This document shows, piece by piece, positions 54,755-64,000 of a stretch of 64,000 bases of DNA; the first letter of the stretch is position 1; every line of letters begins with the position of its first letter. Below the pieces are notes generated by a model. That model saw nothing but the letters and a program-made list of their open reading frames with translations. It did no database searches and was not told the origin of the DNA. Both the position numbers and the translations under genes were made by a program. Location: NCBI GenBank assembly GCA_020632755.1, contig JACKEY010000005.1, positions 496,001-560,000 on the forward strand. The letters are read 5' to 3'. Origin of the DNA: Alphaproteobacteria bacterium (GTDB lineage Bacteria > Myxococcota_A > UBA796 > UBA2385).

Positions 54755-56450
54755 GTGTCCGCGCAGCACATCCCCTCCCCTCCCGGCACCCGCCGCTCGC
54801 TCCTCCTCGGCGGCGCGCTCGCGCTGGCCTGCAGCTCCTGCGACACCATGGTGCCGACGGCCGTCGAGTCCGACGCCCCCGCGCTGGTCGGCCAGGACGT
54901 CCGCTTGACGATCCTGCACACGAGCGACATCCACAGCCGGCTCCTCCCCTACGACTTCGACCCGAGCTTCACCGACAACCAGCTCGGCCTGGCCGACGGG
55001 CTCGGCAGCTACGGAGGCATGGCCCGCATCGGCTACATCCTGCGCCGCGAGCGCGAGCGGTCCGGGCGGGTGCTGCACGTCGACAGCGGGGACTGCTTCC
55101 AGGGCGCGATCATCTTCAACGAGTTCTTCGGCGAAGCCGAGATGCGCCTGATGACCGAGGTCGGGCTCGACGCCGCGGTCATCGGCAACCACGAGTTCGA
55201 CGCCGGCGCGGCCAACCTCGCCCGCCAGTACTCGGCCTTCGGCGGCTTCGATCTGCTGGCCGCCAACTACGACTTCGAGGACGCCGACCTGCCGTGGGCG
55301 ACGGGGCTCGAGGACATGGCGCTCCCGAGCGCGATCTACGACCTCGACGGCCTGCGCGTCGGCGTCATCGGCATGGCCAACCTCAGCAGCCTCAACTCGA
55401 TCTACGACCAGAGCAACAGCCTGGGCGTCCGCGTCATCGAGCGCGAGCAGGCCATCCCCGACGAAGCCGCCAAGCTCAAGGCGCAGGGCGCCGACATCAT
55501 CGTCGTCGTCAGCCACATGGGCCTGGACGACGACCAGGAGATGGCCCGCGAGTTCGAGGACATCGACATCATCATGGGCGGCCACCACCACGTGGCCATC
55601 GACCCGCCCCTGGTCGTCGTCAACGAGCACACCGGCAAGCGCATCCCCGTGGTGCACAGCGGCGCCTTCGCCAAGTTCGTCGGGCGCTTCGACGCGATCA
55701 TCCGCGACGGCGAGGTCCTGTCCTTCGACTACCAGCTGTTCCCCGTGGACGCCGGCGTCCCCGAGGACCCGAGCATCCTCGACATCGTCGAGGAGTACCA
55801 GCAGGCGCTGACCGAGGCCTACAACACCCAGCAGGTGCTCGGCTACGCCTGCCCCGAGGAGGAGAACTGCGAGAAGCTGACCCGCTACGGCACCAGCGGC
55901 GGCGACAGCATGCTCGGCAACTTCACCGCCGAGGCGATGCGGTCCTTCCCGGGCATCGAGACCGAGATCGCGCTGACCAACACCCTCGGCATCCGGTCGG
56001 ACATCAACGCCGGCGAGATCACCCTCGACGACATCTACAACGCGATGCCCTTCGACAACACCATCGCCACCATGTACCTGTCGGGCGACGAGATCCAGGA
56101 GCTGCTCGGACTACGTCGCGATCCGCTCGACCGAGCGCGGGTGCAACAGCCAGGCCCAGGTCGCCGGCATCGAGTTCGACATGGTCTGCGAGCCCGACGA
56201 CCCGCGGGCCGAGAACATCGTCATCAACGGCGTCCCGCTCGACTACGACGCCGTCTACGAGATGGCGACCAACAACTACATCGCCAGCGGCGGCTCGGGC
56301 TTCTCGATGCTCGAGCGCAACTCGACGAAGACCTTCACGGACATCGAGATCCGCGACGTCGTCATCGCCGAGATCGTCAAGTACCAGACCATCCCGCAGG
56401 CCGCCGAAGGCGTCGCCATCGAGGACGGTCGCATCAACACGGTGTACTGA
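54755..56450 (+). pseudogene. UshA-like 5'-nucleotidase, frameshifted near 56108
   Basis: A secreted metallophosphoesterase of the 5'-nucleotidase family. The GTG start has AGGAG 5 bases upstream. A twin-arginine-like signal (TRRSLLLGGALALACSSC) may also lipidate. The metallophosphatase domain has TSDIHSRL, DSGDCFQ, GNHEFD, SHMG and GGHHH. The 5'-nucleotidase C-terminal domain begins well (GDSMLGNFTAEAMR, YLSGDEIQELL). At about 56108 the frame breaks: the continuation DYVAIRSTERGCNSQAQV...VYEMATNNYIASGGSGF is in another frame up to the stop at 56450. Removing one G from ctcggactac restores a full-length protein of about 564 residues. Either a base error or a recent inactivating mutation; without repair the original frame runs to 56476 with a nonsense tail. 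Confidence 0.82.
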
Positions 56451-56451
56451 G

Positions 56452-57693
56452 ATGCGCAGCCCGATCCCCGCTGTGAGCCTGCTGCTCCTGGGCTGCACCG
56501 CCGACCCCGGCCGGCAGCGCATCGAGCCGACGACCATCGAGGTCACCGTGCAGGGCGAGCTCGGCAGCCCCGAGGAGCCGCTGCCCTTCTCGCCGGACAC
56601 CCTGACGCGCACCGTCGAGGTCCAGACCCTCGACATCCACGGCGAGCCCTACCCCTTCGACGGCGACCTGGTCGTCCGCGTGCGGCCCGGCAAGCTCGAC
56701 CAGCAGCAGTGGGTCTCGGTCGTGGACGGCGTCGGCACCTTCGATGTGGCCTTCCACGCCGCCTTCGGCCCGACCCGGATCTGGGTGGCCGACGAAGGCG
56801 ACAAGGACCAGGACAGCGGCCGCGTGCCCGGCTTCGCCACGGGCGTGACCGACGCGATCCACTACGCCTTCCCGACGATCCGCGAGATGAACGAGATCGA
56901 CGACCACGAGACCAACCACCTGTCCGGCGAGTTCGCCGAGCTGCGGGTGTCCGATCGCAACGTGGTGGTCACGCAGCTCGGCACCAACGGCTTCTGGGTC
57001 ACCGACATCGACGACGAGCCGGGCAGCTGGAACAGCCTGTACGTCTACTCGTTCAGCAAGCCCGACGGCATCGTCGAGGGCTCGCGGCTGACGATCCTGA
57101 CGGGCAACACCCAGGAATACCTGGCGACGACGCAGATCTCCTTCCCGGTCTACGAGCCGGACGAAGGCGTGACGCTCACCCTGCCCGAGCCCGTCGACCT
57201 CGACACGGTCGATACCTGCGACAACGACGTGATGGAGGGCCTGGAGTCCGGCCTCGTGCAGGCGCACGACCTGACCATCCCCTCGGACTTCGGCCCCGGG
57301 TCCGAGGACTACGCCGACTACCTGGACTACGGCCAGTGGCCGCTGGAGCTGTCCGGGACCGGCTGCCGCATCTACGCCGACAGCAACACGATCCCGGGCT
57401 TCTATCCGCCCGATCACGCCGGTGAGTCGGTCGACGAGATCACCGGCCTGCTCAAGGAGATCTGGGGCAAGTGGATCGTCACGGCCCGCGGCGAGGGCGA
57501 CATCGTGGGCGAGGGCTTCGAAGAAGACCGCTCCACCGGCGTCGTGCGGCCCCACCGCGAGGTCGAGCCGCTGCTGCCGCTGCACGCCCTGCCCCGTCCC
57601 AAGCCGGGCACGCCCGAGGCGAACCAGGCGGCGGCCGCGCGCGCCGCGCGCCACCCCGATCTGCCCTCGCTCCCCGACGCCTGCGGGCACTGA
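56452..57693 (+). CDS. Lipoprotein of unknown function
   Basis: A 413-residue lipoprotein whose ATG follows the nucleotidase stop by one base. The lipobox is AVSLLLLGC. The mature part opens with a likely Ig-like beta domain (IEVTVQGELGSPEEPLPF...TLDIHGEPYPFDGDLVVRV, about 25-110). A beta-rich domain follows with strands such as NVVVTQLGTNGFWVTDID and SWNSLYVYSFSKPDGI, which resembles an extracellular OB-fold nuclease-associated module, though I cannot confirm it. Cys residues near 260 and 305 may pair. The end is a Pro/Ala-rich tail. It is probably co-transcribed with the nucleotidase gene. Confidence 0.8.
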   Translation: MRSPIPAVSLLLLGCTADPGRQRIEPTTIEVTVQGELGSPEEPLPFSPDTLTRTVEVQTLDIHGEPYPFDGDLVVRVRPGKLDQQQWVSVVDGVGTFDVAFHAAFGPTRIWVADEGDKDQDSGRVPGFATGVTDAIHYAFPTIREMNEIDDHETNHLSGEFAELRVSDRNVVVTQLGTNGFWVTDIDDEPGSWNSLYVYSFSKPDGIVEGSRLTILTGNTQEYLATTQISFPVYEPDEGVTLTLPEPVDLDTVDTCDNDVMEGLESGLVQAHDLTIPSDFGPGSEDYADYLDYGQWPLELSGTGCRIYADSNTIPGFYPPDHAGESVDEITGLLKEIWGKWIVTARGEGDIVGEGFEEDRSTGVVRPHREVEPLLPLHALPRPKPGTPEANQAAAARAARHPDLPSLPDACGH

Positions 57694-57789
57694 GCGCCCC
57701 GGCGTCCGAGACCTTCGGCCTCCAGCACCCTTCGACTACTCCTCTCATCTCGCACCCGCCGGCGGCACACCGCCCCGTGGAGCTCCCCC

Positions 57790-59268
57790 ATGGCCTCCCT
57801 CCTCCCCCTGCTCTCGCTGCTCTCGACGCCGGCCCACGCCGGTGACTTCGTGGACGTCTGGGTCAGCACCGCCTTCGAGGACACCAACGTCCTGGCCGGC
57901 CCCGAAGCCGAGAGCCCGACACCGAACTTCGTCGAGCGTGGCAACGCCGCCTTCTTCGAGAACTACGAGAGCCGCACGACCGACGACATCAGCCGCGCCC
58001 AGCTGGTGCTGTACCGCCGGGACGACAGCTTCTTCGAGAACTGGTGGACCGAGGCGGCCTTCGTGCTGCGGTACACGCCGTACCTGGACCCCGACCAGAC
58101 CGATCCGGGCACCAACATCGAAGACGACGGCAGCTACGTCCGGCTGGTCCGCGTCCTGCCGGGGGACGACCACAACATCAGCATCACCGGCTACGCCGTC
58201 GACAGCGACCGGTTCCGTCTGGGCTACTCCTACGACCTGTCCTGGGGCGGCCGCGAGCTGTTCGCCAAGAAGGTCGGCGCGGCCCCGGGCGTGCGCCTGC
58301 AGTGGGAGCGCCAGGGCAGCTACGCCTTCGTCGGCGCGAAGACCGCCATCACGGACGGCATCGACAAGAGCGACGCCACCGACGCCTCGCTGAACACGAC
58401 CTACTACGGAGTGCTGGCCGGCGGCGGCCTGCTGGTCGGCAAGCTGTTCAAGGTCGAGGTCGGCGCCGGCTCCTTCCAGCAGGACCAGTTCGACAACGTC
58501 GACGCCGCCAGCGAGCTGTACGGCGACTACATCACCGCCCTCGGCACCGCCGGCCAGGTGGCCTTCCGCAGCACCGAGGACCTGTCCTTCATCCAGTCCG
58601 GCGACCTGCGGCTGTACCGCAACGAGCCCGACGCCGCGAAGGACAGCTACATCCGCCACCGCAAGCTCGACGGCGCCGGCGTCATCGTCCAGGCCGAGAT
58701 CGACCGGCTGAGCCACAACCTGCTCGACGGCGACGTGGCGAACGCCACCGTGGTCGAGAGCGGCTACGCCGGCGACCTGCAGGCGCTCGTCGTGGCCGGC
58801 ACCACGAACATCGGCGTGGACCTGGTCTACAAGGACCTGCGCTACATCGTGTTCAACGTGCCCGGCATCGTCAGCCGCCAGGCGATCAGCGGCGACTTCG
58901 AGACCACGCCGCAGCTCTACGGCCGCCTGAAGTTCGAGCACTGGTTCGAGAACGCCCACGTGACGCCCGGCGTCGGTGTCGGCCTGATGCAGCCGGCCAC
59001 CTACACGACGCCGAACGGCAACACCTACGTGCGGACCAGCGAGCGCGACACCGAGAACATCCCGGCGGGCCAGGAAGCCACCGCCATCCTGTCCGGTGTG
59101 GCCGGGGCCCAGGTCGACCTGTCCAAGAGCATGGTCGCCATCGGCGAGGTGCTCTACACCCTCGACAACAACCGGTCGAACATCAGCGAGGAAGGCGAGC
59201 GCGTGCTGGCGCCCAGCAACGAGCGCAACCAGCTGGGCTTCAACATCATCATGAGCGCGCGGTTCTGA
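57790..59268 (+). CDS. Outer-membrane barrel protein of unknown function
   Basis: A 492-residue exported protein. The signal peptide is short (MASLLPLLSLLSTPAHAGD). The rest shows alternating amphipathic strands with aromatic girdle residues (DVWVSTAFEDTNVL, FRLGYSYDLSWGGRELF, YGVLAGGGLLVGKLFKVEVGAG, NIGVDLVYKDLRYIVF). It ends in LGFNIIMSARF, a C-terminal Phe that is the classic outer-membrane assembly signal. GGAG lies 7 bases before the ATG. It follows the nucleotidase and its lipoprotein by 96 bases on the same strand and may be their outer-membrane partner. Confidence 0.82.
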   Translation: MASLLPLLSLLSTPAHAGDFVDVWVSTAFEDTNVLAGPEAESPTPNFVERGNAAFFENYESRTTDDISRAQLVLYRRDDSFFENWWTEAAFVLRYTPYLDPDQTDPGTNIEDDGSYVRLVRVLPGDDHNISITGYAVDSDRFRLGYSYDLSWGGRELFAKKVGAAPGVRLQWERQGSYAFVGAKTAITDGIDKSDATDASLNTTYYGVLAGGGLLVGKLFKVEVGAGSFQQDQFDNVDAASELYGDYITALGTAGQVAFRSTEDLSFIQSGDLRLYRNEPDAAKDSYIRHRKLDGAGVIVQAEIDRLSHNLLDGDVANATVVESGYAGDLQALVVAGTTNIGVDLVYKDLRYIVFNVPGIVSRQAISGDFETTPQLYGRLKFEHWFENAHVTPGVGVGLMQPATYTTPNGNTYVRTSERDTENIPAGQEATAILSGVAGAQVDLSKSMVAIGEVLYTLDNNRSNISEEGERVLAPSNERNQLGFNIIMSARF

Positions 59269-59301
59269 GCGCGGCCCCTACGGAGACCCGACCGGGCCCG
59301 C

Positions 59302-60351
59302 TCAGCGACGCTGGGCCAGGGCCCGGAAGGTCTCGGTGTTCCGCACGCGCCGCGTGACCCGGATGTCGGCGTAGCCGTCGTCCAGCAACCAGCGCTCGAG
59401 CTCTTCGCCCGTGAACCAGTGGCGGACCGGGATGCGTAGGCGGTCGTAGATGTCGGCCACCACGACGTCGAAGGGCCACTGGTGGTGGTCGTGCACCGGC
59501 AGGTGGCTGACCACCGGCCCGGCGACGGGCACCTTCCCGAGCACCCGGTAGGGAGTGTGGCTGAACAGCCGCAGACCCCGGGCGATCCAGGTGGACAGGC
59601 GCTCGAGCTCGGCCGGTTCCATGTTGGTGGTCAGGCCGCGGAGCGCGTTGCTGGCGTGGCGGGTGAGCCCCTGGCGCGGGCCGTAGACCCACAGGGCCAG
59701 GTGGCCGCCGGCGCGGAGCAGCTGGCCCAGGCGCACGTACACGTCGTGCGGGCGGTCGAGGTGGTGGAGCACCCCGAAGCAGTAGACGAGGTCGAAGGCG
59801 TCGTCGTGCAGCGGAGGGTCGTAGAGGTCGCCCTGGACGACGTGCACGCGGTGGCTGTCGGCGCAGTTGCGGGCGGTGGAGGCGACGGCGTCTTCGCTGC
59901 TGTCGAGGGCGATCACCTCGGCGCCGAACCGGGCCGCGTGCAGCGTGTGGCGGCCGAAGCCGCAGCCGGCGTCGACGACGAGCTTGCCGAGCAGGTCTTC
60001 GGGCTGGAGCGGGTCCGCGAGGTCGCGGAAGTTCTCTTCCCAGGCGGGCTCGAGGGGGTCGATGTGGGTAAGGCTGTGGGCCGTGGCGGGGCCCTGTTCG
60101 GCGCCCGGCTTGAGCATGCGCGGGATGCCGTCGCGGATCGGCCAGACCGCGCCGCAGCCCTTGCAGTGCAGGGCGCCTTCGAGGATCACCTGCTCTTCGC
60201 CCCGGGCGAGGTCGACGCCGGGGAGGTCCTGTTCGTCGGGGCCATAGGCGCCGGGGAGGATCGGGCGGGTCTCGGTGCGCACGGTCTCGAGGTCGAGGTC
60301 GGCGGAGCGACAGGTCGGGCAGGCGAGCCACTGCAGCAGGCGGTACTTCAA
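59302..60351 (-). CDS. SAM-dependent methyltransferase with N-terminal Trm112-like zinc ribbon
   Basis: A 349-residue cytoplasmic protein. Residues about 1-80 form a Trm112-like zinc ribbon with two Cys pairs (LACPTCRS near 10-15 and LHCKGCGAVWPIRDGIPRML near 60-80). The methyltransferase domain has motif I VVDAGCGFGRHTLHAA (about 125-140), an acidic end of strand 2 (VIALDSSEDAV) and motif IV DAFDLVYCFGVLHHLDRP. The C-terminal part resembles lipid or glycan methyltransferases seen in gene clusters for surface polymers. The substrate is unknown. It is divergent from the KorAB genes. Confidence 0.87.
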   Translation of the reverse strand: MKYRLLQWLACPTCRSADLDLETVRTETRPILPGAYGPDEQDLPGVDLARGEEQVILEGALHCKGCGAVWPIRDGIPRMLKPGAEQGPATAHSLTHIDPLEPAWEENFRDLADPLQPEDLLGKLVVDAGCGFGRHTLHAARFGAEVIALDSSEDAVASTARNCADSHRVHVVQGDLYDPPLHDDAFDLVYCFGVLHHLDRPHDVYVRLGQLLRAGGHLALWVYGPRQGLTRHASNALRGLTTNMEPAELERLSTWIARGLRLFSHTPYRVLGKVPVAGPVVSHLPVHDHHQWPFDVVVADIYDRLRIPVRHWFTGEELERWLLDDGYADIRVTRRVRNTETFRALAQRR

Positions 60352-60574
60352 GCGGACCTCGGGGAGGAGCGGCCCTCTATCCCCCTCTCGCCGACGCTGG
60401 TGGGCGGCGGTGGAGGTGTCGGTGGAGGTGGCCCTGGAGGTGCCGGTCGTGACGCCTGCGTCAACGGACCGCCCGCTCCTTTCGGGGGCCTGCCCGTCGT
60501 GCTACGAGGCGGGGCCCGCGGGGCAGGGGCCGATCGGCTCCCCGCGCGGGCTTCGCGTACAGGAGCACTCCGCC

Positions 60575-62443
60575 ATGAACGAAGCCGTGTCCACGCCCTC
60601 GGGCTCCTCGATCCCCCGCCAGGTCCTCGACGCCGTCGTCGTGCGGTTCGCGGGCGACTCCGGCGACGGCATGCAGCTCACGGGCTCGCAGTTCACGCGC
60701 ACGACGGCCTTCCACGGCAACGATCTGGCCACCTTCCCGGACTTCCCGGCCGAGATCCGGGCCCCGGCAGGCACCCTGGCGGGTGTCTCGGGCTTCCAGA
60801 TCCACTTCAGCAGCCGCGAGGTCCACACCCCGGGTGACCAGCCCGCCGTGCTGATCGCCATGAACCCCGCCGCGCTGGCCGCCAACATCGCCGACCTCAA
60901 GGCTGGCGGCCTGGTCATCGTGAACACCGACAAGTTCACCAAGCGCGACCTCGAGAAGGCCGACCTGACCTCCGACCCGCTCGAAGACGGCAGCCTCTCC
61001 GGCTTCCAGGTGGTGCCCGTCCAGCTCTCCACCCTGACGAAGAACGCCGTCGAGAGCCTGGGGCTGGGCGCCAAGGAGACCGACCGCTGCAAGAACTTCT
61101 TCGCCCTCGGCATGACCTACTGGCTGTTCAGCCGGGACATGGCGCTGACCGAGGAGTGGATCCAGAAGAAGTTCAAGCCGCCCTACGACGAGGCGAACCT
61201 GGCCGCGCTGCGCGCCGGCTACAACTTCGCCGACACGGTCGAGCTGTTCCACAGCGGCTACGAGGTCCCGCCCGCGAAGCTGGCGCCCGGCACCTACCGC
61301 AACATCACCGGCAACCAGGCGCTGGCGCTCGGCCTGGTGGCCGCCGCCCAGCTCGCGGGCCGGCCCCTGTTCCAGGGCGCGTACCCGATCACGCCCGCCA
61401 GCGACGTCCTGCACTACCTGTCCACCTACAAGGACTTCGGGGTCGTCACCTTCCAGGCCGAGGACGAGATCGCCGCCATCGCCGCCACCATCGGCGCGGC
61501 CTGGGGCGGCAGCATCGCCGTGACCACCACGTCGGGTCCCGGCGTGGCGCTGAAGGGCGAAGCGCTCGGGCTGGGCGTCATGGTCGAGCTGCCCATGGTG
61601 CTGGTCGACATCCAGCGCGGCGGCCCGTCGACCGGGCTGCCCACCAAGACCGAGCAGTCCGACCTGAACATCGCCATCTACGGCCGCCACGGCGAGTCGC
61701 CGGCGCCGGTCATCGCCGCCCAGACCCCGGGCGACTGCTTCTACGCCGCGATCGAGGCCGTGCGCGTCGCGGTGAAGCACATGATCCCCGTGATCCTGCT
61801 GACCGACGGCTACCTGGCGAACGGCGCCGCCCCCTGGAAGCTGCCCGACGTCGCCAGCCTCGCGCCGATCCCCGTCAAGTTCGCCGACGGCCCGTCCGAT
61901 GGGCAGGAATTCCGCCCCTACGAGCGCGATCCCCAGACGCTGGCCCGTCCGTGGGCCATCCCCGGCACGCCGGGCGCCGAGCACCGCATCGGCGGCCTGG
62001 AGAAGCAGGAAGGCACGGGCAACGTCAGCTACAACCCCGACAACCACCACCGCATGACCGAGATCCGCCAGGCCAAGGTCGATCGCATCGCCGCCGACCT
62101 GGACCCGGTCGAGGTCTATGGCGACGACGGCGGCCTGCTGGTCGTGTCGTGGGGCGGGACCTTCGGGTCCGTGCGCGCGGCGGTCGATGCTGGCCGCACC
62201 CAGGGCATGAAGCTCGGTCACCTGCACCTGCGCTGGCTGAACCCGATGCCTCCGGGCGTGGCCGAGGCCCTGGCCCGCTACGACCGGGTGCTCGTGCCCG
62301 AGCTCAACATGGGCCAGCTGGCCGGCCTGCTGCGGCAGCGCTTCCTGGTCGACACCGTGAGCTTCCCCAAGGTCCAGGGCAAGCCGTTCAAGGTCAGCGA
62401 GCTCCTCGCCCGCTTCCAGACCCTGACCAGCCCCGAAGCCTGA
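60575..62443 (+). CDS. korA: 2-oxoacid:ferredoxin oxidoreductase, fused gamma-alpha subunit
   Basis: A 622-residue cytoplasmic subunit of the KorAB type, which oxidises (or, in reverse, forms) 2-oxoglutarate or a related 2-oxoacid with CoA and ferredoxin. The N-terminal gamma domain begins VVVRFAGDSGDGMQLTGSQF (about residues 22-41). The alpha domain has GNQALALGLVAAAQLAG, YPITPASDVLHYLS and TTTSGPGVALKGEALGLGVMVELPMVLVDIQRGGPSTG, the strongest family signature. GGAG lies 10 bases before the ATG. It is followed by korB after 88 bases. Whether the substrate is 2-oxoglutarate or pyruvate cannot be settled by eye. Confidence 0.93.
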   Translation: MNEAVSTPSGSSIPRQVLDAVVVRFAGDSGDGMQLTGSQFTRTTAFHGNDLATFPDFPAEIRAPAGTLAGVSGFQIHFSSREVHTPGDQPAVLIAMNPAALAANIADLKAGGLVIVNTDKFTKRDLEKADLTSDPLEDGSLSGFQVVPVQLSTLTKNAVESLGLGAKETDRCKNFFALGMTYWLFSRDMALTEEWIQKKFKPPYDEANLAALRAGYNFADTVELFHSGYEVPPAKLAPGTYRNITGNQALALGLVAAAQLAGRPLFQGAYPITPASDVLHYLSTYKDFGVVTFQAEDEIAAIAATIGAAWGGSIAVTTTSGPGVALKGEALGLGVMVELPMVLVDIQRGGPSTGLPTKTEQSDLNIAIYGRHGESPAPVIAAQTPGDCFYAAIEAVRVAVKHMIPVILLTDGYLANGAAPWKLPDVASLAPIPVKFADGPSDGQEFRPYERDPQTLARPWAIPGTPGAEHRIGGLEKQEGTGNVSYNPDNHHRMTEIRQAKVDRIAADLDPVEVYGDDGGLLVVSWGGTFGSVRAAVDAGRTQGMKLGHLHLRWLNPMPPGVAEALARYDRVLVPELNMGQLAGLLRQRFLVDTVSFPKVQGKPFKVSELLARFQTLTSPEA

Positions 62444-62531
62444 GCGCGTCGACCCGCGGCTCGGTCGCGGGTCCCCTCCCCTCCTCCTCCGTCCTCGGAT
62501 CCTCCGTCCTCGGACCCCTCGCAGGATGCCC

Positions 62532-63569
62532 ATGTCCACCGTCGAAGACACCCCCACCGACGTGCCGCAGTACCAGAAGAAGGACTTCATGTCCGACCAG
62601 ACGATCCGCTGGTGTCCGGGCTGCGGCGACTACTCGATCCTCAGCCAGGTGCAGACCGTCTTCGCCACGCTGGGCATCCCGAAGCACAAGTTCGCGGTGA
62701 TCAGCGGCATCGGCTGCAGCAGCCGGTTCCCGTACTACATGAGCACCTACGGCTTCCACACCATCCACGGCCGGGCCCCGAGCTTCGCCACCGGCCTGAA
62801 GCTGGTGAACCCCGAGCTGTCGGTGTGGCTGGTGACCGGTGACGGCGACGGCCTGTCGATCGGCGGCAACCACCTGATCCACGTGATCCGCCGCAACGTC
62901 GACATCCAGCTGCTGCTGTTCAACAACCGGATCTACGGCCTGACCAAGGGCCAGTACTCCCCGACCAGCGAAGAAGGCAAGCGGACCAAGTCGACCCCGA
63001 TGGGCAGCGTCGACCACCCGTTCACGCCCGCCGCGGTCGCGCTCGGCGCCGACGCCAGCTTCGTCGCCCGCACGGTCGACATCTTCGTCAAGGAGCAGCG
63101 CCAGGTGCTGACCGACGCGCACAGCCACCGCGGCTGCTCGTTCGTCGAGATCTGGCAGAACTGCAACATCTTCAACGACGGGGCCTTCGCCGACTTCACG
63201 GACCGCAAGACCCGCGACGAGAAGGTCCTGTTCGTCGAGCACGGCCAGCCCCTGCGCTACGGCACGGCCGAGGCCCCCAAGGGGCTGGTGCTCAACAACC
63301 GGCTGCAGCTCGAGGCCATCGACCTCGACTCGCCGGAAGCCGAGGCCCGCGTGCTGGTGCACGACGAGACCAACCTGCTGCTGGGGACCCTGCTGGCCCG
63401 CCTGCAGGGCAGCGCCGATCTGCCGGTCGCCATGGGCGTGCTGTACCGCGTGCAGCGCCCCGTCTACGAAGCCGGCGTGCAGGCCCAGCTCGACCACGCC
63501 GCGGCGAAGCCCCACGCCGGCGACCTCGCCCGCGCCATCGCCGGGCCGAGCACCTGGACGGTCGAGTAG
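62532..63569 (+). CDS. korB: 2-oxoacid:ferredoxin oxidoreductase, beta subunit
   Basis: A 345-residue thiamine-pyrophosphate-binding partner of KorA. It has IRWCPGCGDYSIL (cluster-ligand Cys pair near 30), SGIGCSSRFPYY, VVTGDGDGLSIGGNH-like TPP motif (WLVTGDGDGLSIGGNHLIH, about 98-116), NNRIYGLTKGQYSPTS and the family C-terminus. AGGA lies five bases before the ATG at 62532; an in-frame ATG two codons earlier is too near it. Its stop overlaps the GTG of the next gene by one base. Confidence 0.93.
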   Translation: MSTVEDTPTDVPQYQKKDFMSDQTIRWCPGCGDYSILSQVQTVFATLGIPKHKFAVISGIGCSSRFPYYMSTYGFHTIHGRAPSFATGLKLVNPELSVWLVTGDGDGLSIGGNHLIHVIRRNVDIQLLLFNNRIYGLTKGQYSPTSEEGKRTKSTPMGSVDHPFTPAAVALGADASFVARTVDIFVKEQRQVLTDAHSHRGCSFVEIWQNCNIFNDGAFADFTDRKTRDEKVLFVEHGQPLRYGTAEAPKGLVLNNRLQLEAIDLDSPEAEARVLVHDETNLLLGTLLARLQGSADLPVAMGVLYRVQRPVYEAGVQAQLDHAAAKPHAGDLARAIAGPSTWTVE

Positions 63570-64000
63570 TGGCGGCAGCCGAGCCGCGGCCGCTGGCCGA
63601 GCTCGCGCAGGTGCCGCCCCTCGACGGCATCCTCTGCGACATCGACGACACCCTCACCCACCACGGGCGGCTGGTGCCGGGCGCGCTCGAGGCGCTGGCC
63701 CGGGCGCAGCGCGCGGGGCTGAAGGTGATCCCCGTCACCGGCCGGCCCGGGGGCTGGGTCGATCACATCGCCCGCATGTGGCCCGTGGACGGGGTCGTGG
63801 GCGAGAACGGCGGGCTGTGGTTCTGGCGCGAGGACGGTGAGGCCGGGGCACAGCTGCATCGGCGGTTCCTGCAGGACCCGGCGACCCGCGCGACCAACCG
63901 CGCCCGCCTGGAGCTGCTCGGCGAGGAGATCCTGGCCGCGGTGCCCGGCACGGCCCTGGCCAGCGACCAGCCCTACCGCGAGCTCGACCTGGCGATCGAC
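63569..64000 (+). CDS. HAD-superfamily phosphatase, 3' end cut by window edge
   Basis: The first 144 codons are visible, starting from a GTG that shares one base with the korB stop. The catalytic motif I reads LCDIDDTLTHHG (D-x-D-x-T, about residues 24-31), and motif II is IPVTGRPGGWVDHIA, as in HAD type IIB (Cof/sucrose- or mannosylphosphoglycerate-phosphatase-like) enzymes. The sequence VDGVVGENGGLWFWRED also fits that subgroup. The remainder lies outside the window. A link to KorAB is not obvious beyond co-transcription. Confidence 0.85.
   Translation, partial: MAAAEPRPLAELAQVPPLDGILCDIDDTLTHHGRLVPGALEALARAQRAGLKVIPVTGRPGGWVDHIARMWPVDGVVGENGGLWFWREDGEAGAQLHRRFLQDPATRATNRARLELLGEEILAAVPGTALASDQPYRELDLAID

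Overview
The window is very GC-rich, densely coding chromosomal DNA, most likely from a member of the Myxococcota. The pointers are: a secreted Asp-rich protein built of MopE-type repeats and thrombospondin type-3 repeats that ends in a MYXO-CTERM-like Cys/hydrophobic/Arg tail; many lipoproteins with Gly/Ser/Asp/Thr-rich linkers; Ser/Thr kinase-like proteins with Ala/Pro linkers; OmpA-type proteins with TSP3 repeats; and frequent GTG starts with 4-base stop/start overlaps. This placement is inference. I see no mobile element, CRISPR array, phage gene or rRNA.

Layout. 1-8.3 kb: a truncated unknown gene, a PduO-type cobalamin adenosyltransferase, a membrane pseudokinase with its upstream exported partner, and a two-gene acyl-CoA carboxylase whose carboxyltransferase carries its own biotinyl domain. 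8.4-18.1 kb: the giant repeat protein, a probable structured small RNA with tandem hairpins, an OmpA-family protein, and three coupled envelope genes (FG-GAP lipoprotein, tandem retropepsin-TPR protein, alpha/beta-hydrolase lipoprotein). 18.2-33.2 kb: a secreted nuclease, thiC behind a TPP riboswitch, a Tpt1-like/NUDIX fusion, two unknown genes, ileS with a divergent DUF2314 gene, bolA, purD, purH and a lipoprotein. 33.3-45.3 kb: a second pseudokinase followed by two lipoproteins, a complete five-gene peptide ABC transporter, an exported protein and a TolB-like propeller. 45.4-59.3 kb: a tRNA-Ile/tRNA-Ala pair, then a leftward four-gene envelope operon (outer-membrane barrel, HExxH protease-propeller-barrel fusion, two large lipoproteins), and a divergent rightward cluster (frameshifted 5'-nucleotidase, lipoprotein, outer-membrane protein). 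59.3-64 kb: a Trm112-like/methyltransferase fusion, the KorAB 2-oxoacid:ferredoxin oxidoreductase and the start of a HAD phosphatase.

Housekeeping modules (purine and thiamine synthesis, tRNA charging, ferredoxin-linked 2-oxoacid oxidation, acyl-CoA carboxylation, peptide uptake) are interleaved with cell-envelope modules of unknown function. The least explained items are the tandem-hairpin RNA at about 11.76-11.96 kb, the protease-propeller-barrel operon at 45.6-54.4 kb, the Tpt1-like/NUDIX fusion and the two catalytically degenerate kinases. Two genes show clear local reading-frame breaks (near 42.05-42.11 kb and 56.108 kb) and a third is suspected near 34.86-34.91 kb; these may be base errors or real mutations.
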